In this document: piece after piece, positions 41,851 to 51,910 of the stretch
How positions within the stretch are numbered: position 1 is the stretch's first letter
How the letters are laid out: every line of letters begins with the position of its first letter
Source: Microbacterium sp. GCS4
GTDB lineage: Bacteria > Actinomycetota > Actinomycetes > Actinomycetales > Microbacteriaceae
Direction: 5' to 3'
DNA: 64,000 bases
Assembly (NCBI RefSeq): GCF_001262495.1
Contig: NZ_LGYE01000003.1
Location: forward strand, 310,001 to 374,000
Made by a program: the position numbers and the translations under genes
The notes under the pieces: model-generated
What the model saw: the letters and a program-made list of their open reading frames with translations, nothing else
The model's database searches: none
What the model was told of the DNA's origin: nothing

Positions 41851-43377
41851 TCAACCGGCGCTCGTACGCGGCAGCGTCTTCAGGTCGCGCAGCGCCGGAC
41901 CCTCGATGCGCGTGCCGTCGGGCGAGAAGCGCGAGGCGTGCAGCGGGCAGTCCCACGTGCAGTCGGCGTCGTTCCAGGCGAGCACGCCGCCGAGGTGCGG
42001 GCACACCGCGTCGACGGCTCGAGTGACGCCGTCGACCGTCGAGACGCCCACCGGCAGTCCGCCGCGGTTCGCGACGACGCCCTGGCCCTCCACGGGCCGG
42101 GGGACGGGGACGCGCCGTCTCTCGGCGTCCACCCACCCCGTGGTCGCGGCGGCGGCGACCTTCGCGCCCTCGACCGCCCCGCGAGCGAGGTCGGCGGGCA
42201 CGGTGAGCCGCGTGCCGATCTTCACCATCCAGTCGGGGCGGTCGTGCCAGCTCGCGCCGAGCACCTCGGCGGTGAGGCGGAGGGCTGCGGCAGGGGCGTT
42301 CGAGAGGCCCCACTTCGCGTACCCGGTCGCGAAGCGCACGGCACCGAGACCGCGGGGCATCGCGCCGACGAACGGCAGCAGGTTGTGCGACTCGTAGTCC
42401 TGAGCGGACCAGCGGTGCGTCTCCTCGGCGCCGGGGAAGTGCTGCTGCGTCCACGCGACCAGGTCGTCGACCGCGGCGCGCTCGCCGTCGGAGCGCCCGA
42501 CCGGGTGCCCGTTGCCGCCGACCACGAGGTTCGAGCCGTCCTCGGGCCCGTCGGACGGCGAGACGGGACGGATCGACCTGGTCGGCCCGTCCGCGGAGAT
42601 GTAGGTGGCGACCGGGATGTCCCCGGGCACGCGGAACGAGACGCAGTACGACCGGAACGCGCGCATCTTGGCGAAGTACAGGCCGCGGTCGAGGATCGGG
42701 GCGCCGGTCGTGACGACGATGTGCTCGCCGAACAGCGGGCCGGACGCTGTCTCCACCCGCGAGTCCGGCAGGGCATGGACGGCCGTCACGCGGATGCCGG
42801 TGTGCAGCGTCCCTCCCGCGGCGAGGAACTCCTCGGCCAGGGCTCGGGCCACCCGCATCGGGTCGATCGTCACCTGCTCGCCGAGCGCGACGGCTCCTGC
42901 GACCGGGAACGTCTCGGGCACCTGCGTGCCGATCAGCATCCGCGTCGGAAGTCCCGCTTCGCGTGCGGCGGCATGCGAGGCGCGCACGCTCTCCAGTGCG
43001 TCGGGGGTCTGCGCGTAGGTGTGGTCGGTGCGGCGCTCGTACGGCACGCCCGCGTGCTCCGCGAACTCGAGCAGCCAGTCCATCCCGGCGCGGTTCGCGT
43101 CGACGTACGCGCGGAGCAGCGACGCCGAATGATGTCGACGGATCTCGGCCAGGCGCTGTCCCTGCAGGAGCGACAGCTTGCCGGTGTTGCCGCCCGTCGC
43201 GAGTTCGCCGACCGCGCCGGCTTCGACCACGGCCACGTCGAGCCCCGCACGCACGAGCATGACGGCGGTGGCGAGACCCGTGAGGCCCGCACCGACGATG
43301 ACGACGTCGTGCCGCCCTCCGGACTCGAAGGGCGTGCCGACGGGCGGGGCGGAGTCGATCTTCCACAGCGGCTTCAT
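41851..43377 (-). CDS. FAD-dependent oxidoreductase with C-terminal Rieske domain
   Basis: A 508-residue DAO/GlpO-type flavoprotein fused to a Rieske cluster domain. The FAD motif GAGLTGLATAVMLVRAG is near residue 30. The Rieske ligands are Cys459-x-His461 and Cys477-x2-His480 (CPH...CPLH). Such fusions exist in actinobacteria and probably oxidise an amino acid- or amine-like substrate while passing electrons through the cluster; the substrate is unknown. Convergent with the nitroreductase (two bases apart). Confidence 0.92.
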   Translation of the reverse strand: MKPLWKIDSAPPVGTPFESGGRHDVVIVGAGLTGLATAVMLVRAGLDVAVVEAGAVGELATGGNTGKLSLLQGQRLAEIRRHHSASLLRAYVDANRAGMDWLLEFAEHAGVPYERRTDHTYAQTPDALESVRASHAAAREAGLPTRMLIGTQVPETFPVAGAVALGEQVTIDPMRVARALAEEFLAAGGTLHTGIRVTAVHALPDSRVETASGPLFGEHIVVTTGAPILDRGLYFAKMRAFRSYCVSFRVPGDIPVATYISADGPTRSIRPVSPSDGPEDGSNLVVGGNGHPVGRSDGERAAVDDLVAWTQQHFPGAEETHRWSAQDYESHNLLPFVGAMPRGLGAVRFATGYAKWGLSNAPAAALRLTAEVLGASWHDRPDWMVKIGTRLTVPADLARGAVEGAKVAAAATTGWVDAERRRVPVPRPVEGQGVVANRGGLPVGVSTVDGVTRAVDAVCPHLGGVLAWNDADCTWDCPLHASRFSPDGTRIEGPALRDLKTLPRTSAG

Positions 43378-43465
43378 GGCGTCAGTCTTGGCCCCTCGGG
43401 TGAGGTCGCACAGCGGGTTGACAAGCGTCCGCGGCGCTGCGAGAGCGGCGGACTAGAGTGGCCGG

Positions 43466-43852
43466 GTGACTCCCCGCCGCCTGCTCCTCGTGTTCCTCGG
43501 GGGCGCCGCGGGCACGGCGGCGCGGCTCGCCCTGGGCCTGTGGATCCCGGAGGTCGGCGGCTTCCCGGTCGCGACTTTCGCCGTGAACGTCGCGGGCTCG
43601 TTCCTGATCGGCGTCCTCGCGGCGCGACTTCCGCAGACCACGGATCTGCGCGTGCTGCTGGGCACTGGAGTGCTCGGGGGCTTCACCACATACAGCGCGT
43701 TCATGACCGGCACGGTGGGGGTGTGGGCGTCGGCGCCTGCTCTGGCGGTGGCGTACGCGGTCGCGAGCCTGGTGCTCGGATTCGCCGCGGCGGCGCTGGG
43801 GCTGCGTCTCGGGGGTCGGGCCGCCGGGTCGACGCCGGAGGGTGCGCCGTGA
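43466..43852 (+). CDS. crcB: Fluoride channel CrcB/Fluc, subunit 1
   Basis: A 128-residue four-helix protein with the family core GVLGGFTTYSAFMTGTVG and N-terminal GGAAGTAARLALG. Two crcB genes in tandem usually form a heterodimeric fluoride exporter. TAGAGT ends 6 bases before the GTG start, so no leader (and no fluoride riboswitch) is present. The stop overlaps the next start (GTGA). Confidence 0.95.
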   Translation: MTPRRLLLVFLGGAAGTAARLALGLWIPEVGGFPVATFAVNVAGSFLIGVLAARLPQTTDLRVLLGTGVLGGFTTYSAFMTGTVGVWASAPALAVAYAVASLVLGFAAAALGLRLGGRAAGSTPEGAP

Positions 43853-44208
43853 GTCCGCTGCTGTTCCTCGGTGCCGCGCTCGCCGGGGGAGTGGGGGCCA
43901 CGCTGCGGTATGTGCTCGATGTCGCTGTGGGGTCGCTCGCCGGACGACGCTTCCCCTGGGGCATCCTGGCGGTGAACCTCACCGGTTCCTTCGCGCTCGG
44001 TCTCGTCACGACGGCCCTGCCCGAGCAGGCGTTCCTCCTCGGGGCGGGATTGCTGGGCGGGTACACGACCTTCAGCACCGCGATGCTCGACACGGTCGCG
44101 CTGTGGCGCGACGGCGAGCGCCCGGCATCCGTCTTCAATGTGGTGGGGATGCTGGTGCTGGGCCTGCTCGCGGCAGGCCTCGGGATGCTGCTCGGAGCGC
44201 AGCTCTGA
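43849..44208 (+). CDS. crcB: Fluoride channel CrcB/Fluc, subunit 2
   Basis: A 119-residue four-helix protein with GLLGGYTTFSTAMLD and the N-terminal GAALAGGVGATLRYVLD. It partners with the preceding CrcB; both are needed in Gram-positives with paired genes. GTG start overlapping the upstream stop. Confidence 0.95.
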   Translation: MSPLLFLGAALAGGVGATLRYVLDVAVGSLAGRRFPWGILAVNLTGSFALGLVTTALPEQAFLLGAGLLGGYTTFSTAMLDTVALWRDGERPASVFNVVGMLVLGLLAAGLGMLLGAQL

Positions 44209-44265
44209 CGCCACCGGCGAATCGATGCTTGCGCGCGGCCGCCTGGCCGGGTTAGTCTCCTTGCT

Positions 44266-44292
44266 AATCGTTTAACTGTTAATCGTTTAACA
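44266..44292. promoter_or_regulatory. Tandem LacI-type operators of the second sugar ABC operon
   Basis: TAATCGTTTAAC occurs twice as a direct repeat (44266-44277 and 44281-44292), 15 bases apart, ending 41 bases before the binding protein start. It differs from the 22-33 kb operators and probably binds the LacI protein at 47460. Confidence 0.75.
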
Positions 44293-44333
44293 CTATCGAC
44301 GCACACCTCCCGCACCCGTCAAAGGAGACACCG

Positions 44334-45605
44334 ATGCCCCGCACCTCCCCTCGCGCCCTCGGCGCCCTCGCCGCCTCCGCGGTCGCCGTCCTGGCACTCA
44401 GCGCCTGCTCGTCCTCCACGGGCGGCGACTCCGCCTCCGGTGGCGACGTCACGCTCAGCTACGCGATCTGGGACGAGAACCAGAAGCCGGCCATGGAGGA
44501 GATCGCTGCGGCGTTCGAGAAGGAGAACCCGAACGTCTCCATCGACATCCAGGTCACGCCGTACAAGGAGTACTTCACCAAGCTGCAGACCGCGGCGACC
44601 GGAGGCTCGGCCGCCGACGTGTTCTGGATGAACGGCCCCAACTTCCAGCTCTACGCCTCGAACGGTCAGCTCGCCCCGCTCGACGACGCCGGAGTGGATG
44701 CCGCGGACTACCCCGAGGGATTGATCGACCTCTACACCTACGACGGGAAGCTGTACGGCGCCCCGAAGGACTTCGACACCGTCGCGCTCTGGTACAACAA
44801 GGAGCTGTTCGACGCGGCCGGCGTCGCCCACCCCGCCGCCGGATGGACGTGGGACGACTTCACGGCCGCCGCCGCCGCCCTCACCGACCCCGCCACGGGC
44901 CAGTTCGGCGTCGCGGCGAGCCAGTACGGTCAGGAGAACTTCTACGACTCGATCGCGCAGGCCGGCGGCGAGGTCATCTCGGAAGACGGCACGAAGACCG
45001 GGTACGACAGCCCCGAGGCGCTCGAGGGCATCGAGCTGTGGACCGATCTGATCGCTGCGGGGTCCTCGCCCACGGCGCAGCAGATGACCGACACGAACCC
45101 CGAGGACATGTTCCTCTCGGGCAAGGTCGCCATGTTCCAGAATGGCTCCTGGGCGGCGATCGCCTACGGCAGCAACTCCGATATCGCCGACAAGGTCGAC
45201 GTCGCTCCCCTTCCCGCCGGACCCGAGGGCAACCAGAGCGTGATCCACGGTGTCGGCAACGTCGCCAACGCGAAGAGCGCGCACCTGGCTGAGGCGAAGG
45301 CGTTCGCGGCGTTCGCGAGCGGCGAGGAGGCCGCGAAAATCCAGGCCGAGACCGGCACCGTGATCCCCGCGTTCGACGGCACGCAGGATGCCTGGGTCGA
45401 CGCGCTGCCGCAGTACGACCTCCAGGTCTACATCGACGCGCTCGCCACCGCCGTGCCCTACCCCGTGTCGAGGAACACCTCGGCGTGGACGAGCATCGAG
45501 AGCGAGGTGCTCTCGCAGGTCTGGTCGGGAGCGGTCACGCCCGAGGCCGGCCTGAAGGACCTGGCCGAGAAGATGCAGGCCGCGCTGGACGCCGAGCAGG
45601 AGTGA
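44334..45605 (+). CDS. Sugar ABC transporter substrate-binding lipoprotein
   Basis: A 423-residue family 1 binding lipoprotein with lipobox LSAC (about residues 21-24), the family start LSYAIWDENQKPAMEEIAAAFEKENP and TAATGGSAADVFWMNG. Extracytoplasmic sugar capture for the two permeases that follow. AAAGGAG upstream of the ATG. Substrate unknown. Confidence 0.93.
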   Translation: MPRTSPRALGALAASAVAVLALSACSSSTGGDSASGGDVTLSYAIWDENQKPAMEEIAAAFEKENPNVSIDIQVTPYKEYFTKLQTAATGGSAADVFWMNGPNFQLYASNGQLAPLDDAGVDAADYPEGLIDLYTYDGKLYGAPKDFDTVALWYNKELFDAAGVAHPAAGWTWDDFTAAAAALTDPATGQFGVAASQYGQENFYDSIAQAGGEVISEDGTKTGYDSPEALEGIELWTDLIAAGSSPTAQQMTDTNPEDMFLSGKVAMFQNGSWAAIAYGSNSDIADKVDVAPLPAGPEGNQSVIHGVGNVANAKSAHLAEAKAFAAFASGEEAAKIQAETGTVIPAFDGTQDAWVDALPQYDLQVYIDALATAVPYPVSRNTSAWTSIESEVLSQVWSGAVTPEAGLKDLAEKMQAALDAEQE

Positions 45606-45612
45606 CGCCGTC

Positions 45613-46572
45613 ATGACCGTCGTCGCCCCCCGCGAAGCCGTGCAGGCGGAGCGGATGCCGGAGCCGCCGCGCTCCGGCATCCGCCGCCGACGGCGCAGCC
45701 CCGGCGCCTCGCCCTGGTGGGCGTTGGTCTTCCTCGGCCCCACGGCCGTCGGCATCGCCGCGTTCTACCTGTGGCCGACCGTGCGGACGCTCCTCATCTC
45801 GTTCACCAAGTCCGGGCCGTTCGGCGGCTCGGAGTGGGTCGGGATCGACAACTACGCCCGTCTGTTCCAGGATCCCGAGCTGATCGGCGCCCTGCGCAAC
45901 ACCGCGCTGTACACGGTGATCGCGCTCATCGGCATCCCGCTCGCGGTGGCGATCGCCGCCCTCCTCAACACCACGGGCCTCAAGGGGCGCAGCGCGTACC
46001 GCACGCTGTACTTCATCCCGGTCGTGACGATGCCCGCGGCGATCGCGCTGGTCTGGCGCATGATCTACAACGGCGACTACGGGGTGCTGAACGCCGCGCT
46101 CGGCGCAGTGGGCATCGACGGGCGCAGCTGGCTGACCGATCCGAGCACGGCGCTGATCGCGATCGCCGTCGTGGGGATCTGGGCCGGCCTCGGCACGAAC
46201 ATCGTGATCTTCCTCGCGGGGCTGCAGGGCATCCCCGACACGATCATGGAGGCCGCCGACCTCGACGGCGCCGGCCCCGTGCGCAAGTTCTTCTCCATCA
46301 CGATCCCGCTGCTGTCGCCCTCGATCTTCTTCGTGAGCGTCATCAGCGTGATCGGCGCGCTGCAGGTCTTCGACCTCGTCTACATGATGCTGGGACGCAG
46401 CAACCCGGCCATGCCCAACACCCGCACCGTGGTCTACCTGTTCTACGAGGCCGGGTTCCTCGACAACGACCGCGGCTACGCGGCCGCCGTCGCCTTCCTG
46501 CTGCTGCTCATCATCCTGGTGCTGACGATCGTGCAGTTCCGCCTGCAGAAGAAGTGGGTGCACTATGAGTGA
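45613..46572 (+). CDS. Sugar ABC transporter permease, MalF type
   Basis: A 319-residue permease with a basic, Pro-rich N-terminal tail, six helices and the EAA loop (TIMEAADLDGAGPVRKFFSITIPLL). It overlaps the next permease by eight bases. Confidence 0.93.
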   Translation: MTVVAPREAVQAERMPEPPRSGIRRRRRSPGASPWWALVFLGPTAVGIAAFYLWPTVRTLLISFTKSGPFGGSEWVGIDNYARLFQDPELIGALRNTALYTVIALIGIPLAVAIAALLNTTGLKGRSAYRTLYFIPVVTMPAAIALVWRMIYNGDYGVLNAALGAVGIDGRSWLTDPSTALIAIAVVGIWAGLGTNIVIFLAGLQGIPDTIMEAADLDGAGPVRKFFSITIPLLSPSIFFVSVISVIGALQVFDLVYMMLGRSNPAMPNTRTVVYLFYEAGFLDNDRGYAAAVAFLLLLIILVLTIVQFRLQKKWVHYE

Positions 46573-47458
46573 CGTCTCGCTCGACACGCGCGCCGTCGTC
46601 GGCGCCGCCCCCGGCCGATCGGGATCCCGCCCCGGAAAGCCGCGCAACCGCGGCCTCTGGATCGTGCACCTCGTGCTCATCGTCGGCGCGGTCCTCATGG
46701 TGTTCCCGTTCGTCTGGCAGCTGCTGACCTCGTTCAAGACGCTGTCCGACTCGGTGCAGGTGCCGCCGTCGATCCTGCCGCGCGAATGGGTCTTCACGAA
46801 CTTCGCCGAGGTCTTCGACTCGATGCCCTTCGCGCAGATGTTCGCCAACTCGGTCCTGCTCACGATCGGGCGCACGGTGGGTCAGGTCGTGCTGTGCACG
46901 ATGGCCGGCTACGCCTTCGCGCGCATCCCGTTCCCCGGCCGCAACGCGCTGTTCGTCGTGTTCCTCTCGGTGCTCATGGTGCCCTCGCAGCTGTACCTGC
47001 TGCCGCAGTACGAGATCATCCAGGCGCTCGGGTGGCTCAACACGCTGCAGGCGCTCATCGTGCCCGGCATCTTCAGCGCCTTCGGCACCTTCCTGATGCG
47101 GCAGTTCTTCCTCTCGATGCCCGCCGAGCTCGAGGAGGCCGCGCGCATCGACGGCGCGAATCCGTGGCAGACCTTCTGGCGGATCATGGTTCCGCTCGCG
47201 AAGCCTGGCATCATCGCACTTGTGGTGTTCACTGTGCTGTGGTCCTGGAACGATCTGCTCTGGCCGTTGATCGTGACGACCGACCCGGCGCGGATGCCGC
47301 TGTCGGTGGGACTCTCGCAGCTCGTCGGCATCCACGGTACCGACTACCCGGTGCTCATGGCCGGTGCCCTGCTCGCCACGCTGCCGATGCTGGTGACGTT
47401 CATGATCCTGCAGCGGCAGTTCATCCAGGGCATCGCCTTCAGCGGATCGAAGGGATGA
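46565..47458 (+). CDS. Sugar ABC transporter permease, MalG type
   Basis: A 297-residue permease with six helices and EAA loop (ELEEAARIDGANPWQTFWRIMVPLA). ATG at 46565 overlaps the previous gene. The operon again lacks an ATPase. Confidence 0.93.
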   Translation: MSDVSLDTRAVVGAAPGRSGSRPGKPRNRGLWIVHLVLIVGAVLMVFPFVWQLLTSFKTLSDSVQVPPSILPREWVFTNFAEVFDSMPFAQMFANSVLLTIGRTVGQVVLCTMAGYAFARIPFPGRNALFVVFLSVLMVPSQLYLLPQYEIIQALGWLNTLQALIVPGIFSAFGTFLMRQFFLSMPAELEEAARIDGANPWQTFWRIMVPLAKPGIIALVVFTVLWSWNDLLWPLIVTTDPARMPLSVGLSQLVGIHGTDYPVLMAGALLATLPMLVTFMILQRQFIQGIAFSGSKG

Positions 47459-47459
47459 C

Positions 47460-48518
47460 ATGACCGAGCGCAGACAGCACGCACCCCGCCGCCCCACGCT
47501 GCGGATGGTGGCGGAGCGCGCGGGCGTGTCGACCGCGACCGTGTCGTACGTGTTCTCCGGTCGGTCGGGATCGTCGGGTGCCGGGGTCGCCGAGGCCACG
47601 GCGGCCCGCGTCCTCGCGGCGGCGGAGGCGCTGAACTACCGGCCGAACAGCGCGGCGCGCGCGATCCGGACCGGTCGCACCGGCATGATCCAGCTATCGC
47701 TGCACATGCTCAGCGACCCGTGGTCGCTCGCGGTCGCGGACGCCGTCAACGTGGAGGCGAACCGGCACGGCCTCACCACCCTGATCCTCGCCGACGGCGA
47801 CTGGCACGCAGCCCTCGATCGCGTCGAGAGCGACGTCGCCTATCTCGATGGGATCGGCCTCGACGAGGACGCCGTGGGAAAGCTCGGCGACCTCGTGCAG
47901 CGGGGGCAGCGGCTCGTGGTGTTCACGGAGCAGCCGCTCGACCCTGACGGCTTCGACGTGGTGCGCTCGGATGCGATCCCCGGCTGTGAGATCGCGATGG
48001 ACCATCTGCTCGAGCGGCATACGCGGATCGGCGCTCTCACGGCCGAAGGCGCGGTGCGCCTCGCCCCGACTCAGGTCACGCGGTACACCCCGTACCTCCG
48101 GCGCATGGCCGACGCCGGGATCGAGGTCGACCCCGCGTGGACGGCCACCTACGGCGACTCGCAGTCGAGCGCGTTCGAGGCGGCCGTCGGGCTGCTGTCC
48201 CGCGACGACAGGCCCGAGGCGATCTACGCGACGACCGACTTCGCGGCGATCGCGGCGATCAACGCGGCGCACATGCTCGGACTGCGGGTGCCGCACGACG
48301 TCGCGGTGATCGGCATCGGCAACACCCCGGACGCGCAGCTCGTCGCCCCGACCCTCACCACGGTCGGCCCGACCGACTTCTTCGCGCGTCAGGCACGCAT
48401 CATCACCGACCGCGCTCTCGCACCCGACGGCTCAGCCCCGCAGGTGCACGAGTTCCCGTGGTCACTCTTCCCCGGAGCGTCGACGGACCTCGACGCCCCG
48501 GCCTCCCGTTCGCGGTGA
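47460..48518 (+). CDS. LacI family transcriptional regulator
   Basis: A 352-residue repressor: HTH at about residues 13-40 (TLRMVAERAGVSTATVSYVFSG), hinge (RPNSAARAIRTGRTG) and a sugar-binding domain. It is one base after the permease stop, inside the operon, and probably acts on the TAATCGTTTAAC pair at 44266 in response to the imported sugar. Confidence 0.92.
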   Translation: MTERRQHAPRRPTLRMVAERAGVSTATVSYVFSGRSGSSGAGVAEATAARVLAAAEALNYRPNSAARAIRTGRTGMIQLSLHMLSDPWSLAVADAVNVEANRHGLTTLILADGDWHAALDRVESDVAYLDGIGLDEDAVGKLGDLVQRGQRLVVFTEQPLDPDGFDVVRSDAIPGCEIAMDHLLERHTRIGALTAEGAVRLAPTQVTRYTPYLRRMADAGIEVDPAWTATYGDSQSSAFEAAVGLLSRDDRPEAIYATTDFAAIAAINAAHMLGLRVPHDVAVIGIGNTPDAQLVAPTLTTVGPTDFFARQARIITDRALAPDGSAPQVHEFPWSLFPGASTDLDAPASRSR

Positions 48519-48559
48519 CGCTCGCGCACCGCATCTCTCTCTCGACTCAAGGACTCACC

Positions 48560-49741
48560 GTGGATCTCACCATCGGCATCATCGGCTTCGGCGCGCGCGC
48601 CACCCTCCGCGACGAGGTGCATCGCCCCGGCGAGGGCTCGCGCGTCACCGCCGTCTGCGACCCCTCCGAGCGCGCACGGGACGACGCGCGCCGCCTGTTC
48701 CCCGAGGCGCTCGTCACCGATTCGCTCGACGAGCTGCTGGCCTCGGGGGTGGATGCCGTCATGGTGCTGACCCCGGACGACACGCACGCCGCGCTGAGCA
48801 TCCGGGCGCTCGAGGCGGGCGTCGCGGTGTTCTGCGAGAAGCCGCTCGCGATCGACCTCGCCGACGCCGACGACATGCTGCGGACGGCACGGCGCACCGG
48901 CAGTCGCCTCTACATCGGCCACAACATGCGCCACATGCCGGTCATCACCCTCATGCGCGGCCTGATCCAGGACGGCCGCATCGGCGACGTGAAGGCCGTG
49001 TGGGTGCGGCATTTCGTCGGACACGGTGGCGACTACTACTTCAAGGACTGGCACGCCGACCGCCGCCGCACCACCGGGCTGCTGCTGCAGAAGGGCGCGC
49101 ACGACATCGACATCATCCACTGGCTCGCGGGCGCCTACACCGAGCAGGTCGCCGCGATGGGCGAGCTCAGCGTGTACGGCGCGATCACCGATCGGCGCGA
49201 GCGCCGGGGGGAGCGGATGCCGGACTGGTTCAGCGTCGACAACTGGCCGCCGACCTCGCTGACCGGACTGCATCCGGTGATCGACGTCGAGGACATCTCG
49301 ATGGTCAACATGCGGCTGTCCGGCGGCATCCTCGCCTCGTACCAGCAGTGCCACTTCACGCCGGACTACTGGCGCAACTACACCGTGATCGGCACCGAGG
49401 GGCGCATCGAGAACTTCGGCGACACGGCCGGCAGCGAGGTGCGTCTGTGGAACAGGCGGCACCGCGGGGCGGCGGACGCCGACGAGACGTTCATCGTTCC
49501 CGAGGTGGTCGACGCGGGGCACGAGGGGGCGGACGCCCTGCTCGTCGCCGAGTTCCTGCGGTTCGTGCGCGACGGCGGCCTCACCGAGACCTCGCCGGTC
49601 GCGGCGCGCGAAGCCGTGGCCGCCGGCATCCTCGCGACGCAGTCGCTGCGCGGCGACGGCTCGGCGATCGAGGTCCCCGAGCTCGACGCCGACCTCGTCG
49701 CCTACTTCGAGCGCGGTCAGGTGGAGGTCTCCGCCGCCTGA
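48560..49741 (+). CDS. Gfo/Idh/MocA family oxidoreductase
   Basis: A 393-residue NAD(P)-dependent dehydrogenase: Rossmann start GIIGFGARA, then the EKPL motif (CEKPLAIDL near residue 95) and a beta-sheet C-terminal domain with QKGAHDIDIIHWLAG, where the His pair resembles the catalytic site. Sits after the ABC-LacI genes, so it probably acts on the imported sugar or polyol (inositol, sugar acid or aminosugar). GTG at 48560 has AAGGA upstream. Confidence 0.9.
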   Translation: MDLTIGIIGFGARATLRDEVHRPGEGSRVTAVCDPSERARDDARRLFPEALVTDSLDELLASGVDAVMVLTPDDTHAALSIRALEAGVAVFCEKPLAIDLADADDMLRTARRTGSRLYIGHNMRHMPVITLMRGLIQDGRIGDVKAVWVRHFVGHGGDYYFKDWHADRRRTTGLLLQKGAHDIDIIHWLAGAYTEQVAAMGELSVYGAITDRRERRGERMPDWFSVDNWPPTSLTGLHPVIDVEDISMVNMRLSGGILASYQQCHFTPDYWRNYTVIGTEGRIENFGDTAGSEVRLWNRRHRGAADADETFIVPEVVDAGHEGADALLVAEFLRFVRDGGLTETSPVAAREAVAAGILATQSLRGDGSAIEVPELDADLVAYFERGQVEVSAA

Positions 49742-49793
49742 CCCGGCCCGTCCTGTCCGGTCGAGCCGGCACATGACCGTCTCGACCGGGTGC

Positions 49794-51170
49794 TCACTCG
49801 GGTGTCGCGATGCGGTCGCGCGCGGCATGGGCGACCATCGTGGGCACGATGGTCGCGATCACGTTGAGGAGGAGGAGCACGCTCAGGATGATCCCGAAGT
49901 CCCTCCATGGCGGTGCGAAGTCGGCGGCCCCCTGCGTCGCGAGCGCGGCGTCCAGAAGCGTGCTGAAGAACAGCCCGATGCCACCGCCGGTGCCGACGAC
50001 GATCACGCCCTCGAACAGCGCTTGCCGACGCTGCTGGGCGGGGGTGGCGCCGGCGAGCTCGGCGAGGTGGATCTCGCGTTCCCGCTGCTGCCCCGCCATG
50101 AACACGAGCACGACGGATCCGGTGACCGATACTCCCAGGGGGAACCCGACCAGCAGGATGAAGCCCGCCAACTGAGAGGCGCTGCCGGAGTTGCTCGCGA
50201 ACAGCGAGGTGAACAGGAAGACCGCTGTCGCGATCGAACCGGATGCCGCGACCGTCCTGGCCGTCGAGGCGATCAGCGTCTTGCGCGCGAGGAACCATGA
50301 CGCCGAGGAATGCTCCGGTACCAGACCGGTCCAGAAGCGGACGAGACCGATGATGGTGACCGGTCCCCCCGTGTTCACCGCCGCGATGCCGAGGACTCCG
50401 CCGAGGAGCGCCAGCATCGCGGCTCCGCTCGGGTCGGCCGAGGTGAATGCGGCGGCGATCGCGCATGCCGCGAGCACGCCGAAGACGATCATGCCGGTCC
50501 AGCGTCGGCGATCCATCGGGAGTTCGCGCACGCCCTCGGAGCGGATCGCCTCGAGGGGGCTGATCGTGCGCAGTTCTCTGCCGACGCCTCGCACGGCCAG
50601 CACGCAGACCAGCGCGATAGCGGCGGCGCCGAGGGCGTAGCCGGGATACACCCCGGCTGTCGACATCGGCGGGGTGTAGAGCAGTTGCGCTGATCGCATG
50701 ATGTCCAGGACGGCGGGCGTCAGAAGGATCGCGACCGGCGTCGCGACGATGAACGCGGCGACGGACAGGAGGGCGATCTGCGCGCGCAGCACGCGGAGCA
50801 GCTGGCGGTCGGTCATCCCGGCCAGTTGCCACAGAGCCATCACGCGTCGCCGTTGGTAGACGATCGAGTTCACGACGTTGCGCACGGTGAGAGAGCCGAC
50901 GAACGAGATGACGATGAACGCCATCGTGGTGGCGGAGGAACCGGCTGCACCGAGCAAGGACACCAGCTGCGGATCGAGAGGGGACCCGTCGGCCGCACGG
51001 AACGGCGGCCGGGTCGCAGGCTCCATCAGGAAGAGGGGCGTGTTGGTGATGCTGACCATGAGCATGCCGGTCACGCTCATCGCGCTGATCTGCACGACGA
51101 TGAGCACGACGAGGGCACCGATCCAGATGCGGAGCGAGTGCCGTAGATCGGCGATCACGAGGTGGAGCAT
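49794..51170 (-). CDS. ABC transporter permease, FtsX/MacB-like
   Basis: A 458-residue membrane protein with two FtsX-like domains, each with about four helices (first about 20-220, second about 230-455). ATG at 51170 is two bases after the ATPase stop. It pairs with the MacB-type ATPase to export a lipid, peptide or antibiotic, or to sense envelope stress; no substrate visible. Confidence 0.85.
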   Translation of the reverse strand: MLHLVIADLRHSLRIWIGALVVLIVVQISAMSVTGMLMVSITNTPLFLMEPATRPPFRAADGSPLDPQLVSLLGAAGSSATTMAFIVISFVGSLTVRNVVNSIVYQRRRVMALWQLAGMTDRQLLRVLRAQIALLSVAAFIVATPVAILLTPAVLDIMRSAQLLYTPPMSTAGVYPGYALGAAAIALVCVLAVRGVGRELRTISPLEAIRSEGVRELPMDRRRWTGMIVFGVLAACAIAAAFTSADPSGAAMLALLGGVLGIAAVNTGGPVTIIGLVRFWTGLVPEHSSASWFLARKTLIASTARTVAASGSIATAVFLFTSLFASNSGSASQLAGFILLVGFPLGVSVTGSVVLVFMAGQQREREIHLAELAGATPAQQRRQALFEGVIVVGTGGGIGLFFSTLLDAALATQGAADFAPPWRDFGIILSVLLLLNVIATIVPTMVAHAARDRIATPE

Positions 51171-51172
51171 CG

Positions 51173-51910
51173 TCAGAGCTCCCCGCGAAGGGCGACGAGC
51201 ATCTCGGCGACGTCCTCGCTCGTCGGGGCCGTCATCTGCGACACCACGGCGCCGTCGCGCAGGAAGACGACGCGGTCGCACTGCGCGGCGACGGTCGGGT
51301 CGTGCGTGGCCATCACGACGCACTGCCCGTGCTGACGCACGGCGCGCTGCAGGAGCGCGAGGACGGCGGCCCCGGTGGCGGTGTCGAGCGCGCCGGTGGG
51401 TTCGTCGGCGAACACGATCGCCGGCTGGGACGCCATCACGCGGGCGATCGCGACGCGCTGCTGCTGTCCGCCGGAGAGCTGGCTGGGCATCCGGTTCTCG
51501 CGCCCCTCGAGCCCGACCTCGGCGATCGTGCGACGGATCTGAGCGGGGTCGACCTTGCGCTTCGCCAGGCGGGCCGGCAGTGCCACGTTCTCGAACACCG
51601 TGATCGACGGGATGAGGTTGTACTGCTGGAAGATGAAGCCGACGTGGTCGCGGCGGAACTCCGCCAGCTGGGCGCGGTTCAGTGCGGCGATATCGGTGCC
51701 GAGGAGCATCGACCGGCCGCTGGTCGGAGTGTCGAGGCCGGCGAGGTTGTACAGGAGTGTCGACTTGCCCGACCCGGATGGACCCATCAGTGCCGTGATG
51801 CTCGCCGGTGCGAAGGAGATGTCGACGCCGCGCAGCGCGTGCGTCTCCTCCCCGCCGGTGCGGAATACCTTCGTGAGCCCCTCTGCGCGGATGATGACGG
51901 GAGACGACAT
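51173..51910 (-). CDS. ABC transporter ATP-binding protein, MacB/LolD-like
   Basis: A 245-residue ATPase: Walker [10 protein letters not shown], signature LSGGQQQR, Walker [14 protein letters not shown] and switch His in MATHDP. The DEPTGALD form is typical of the LolD/MacB group. GGAAGGGC precedes the ATG. Operon with the FtsX-like permease; divergent from the TetR-RND pair. Confidence 0.92.
   Translation of the reverse strand: MSSPVIIRAEGLTKVFRTGGEETHALRGVDISFAPASITALMGPSGSGKSTLLYNLAGLDTPTSGRSMLLGTDIAALNRAQLAEFRRDHVGFIFQQYNLIPSITVFENVALPARLAKRKVDPAQIRRTIAEVGLEGRENRMPSQLSGGQQQRVAIARVMASQPAIVFADEPTGALDTATGAAVLALLQRAVRQHGQCVVMATHDPTVAAQCDRVVFLRDGAVVSQMTAPTSEDVAEMLVALRGEL

Noticed and set aside
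43378-43465. Fluoride riboswitch before crcB
   Set aside because: The region is short, has no recognisable crcB-motif pseudoknot, and the -10 lies 6 bases before the start, leaving no leader.
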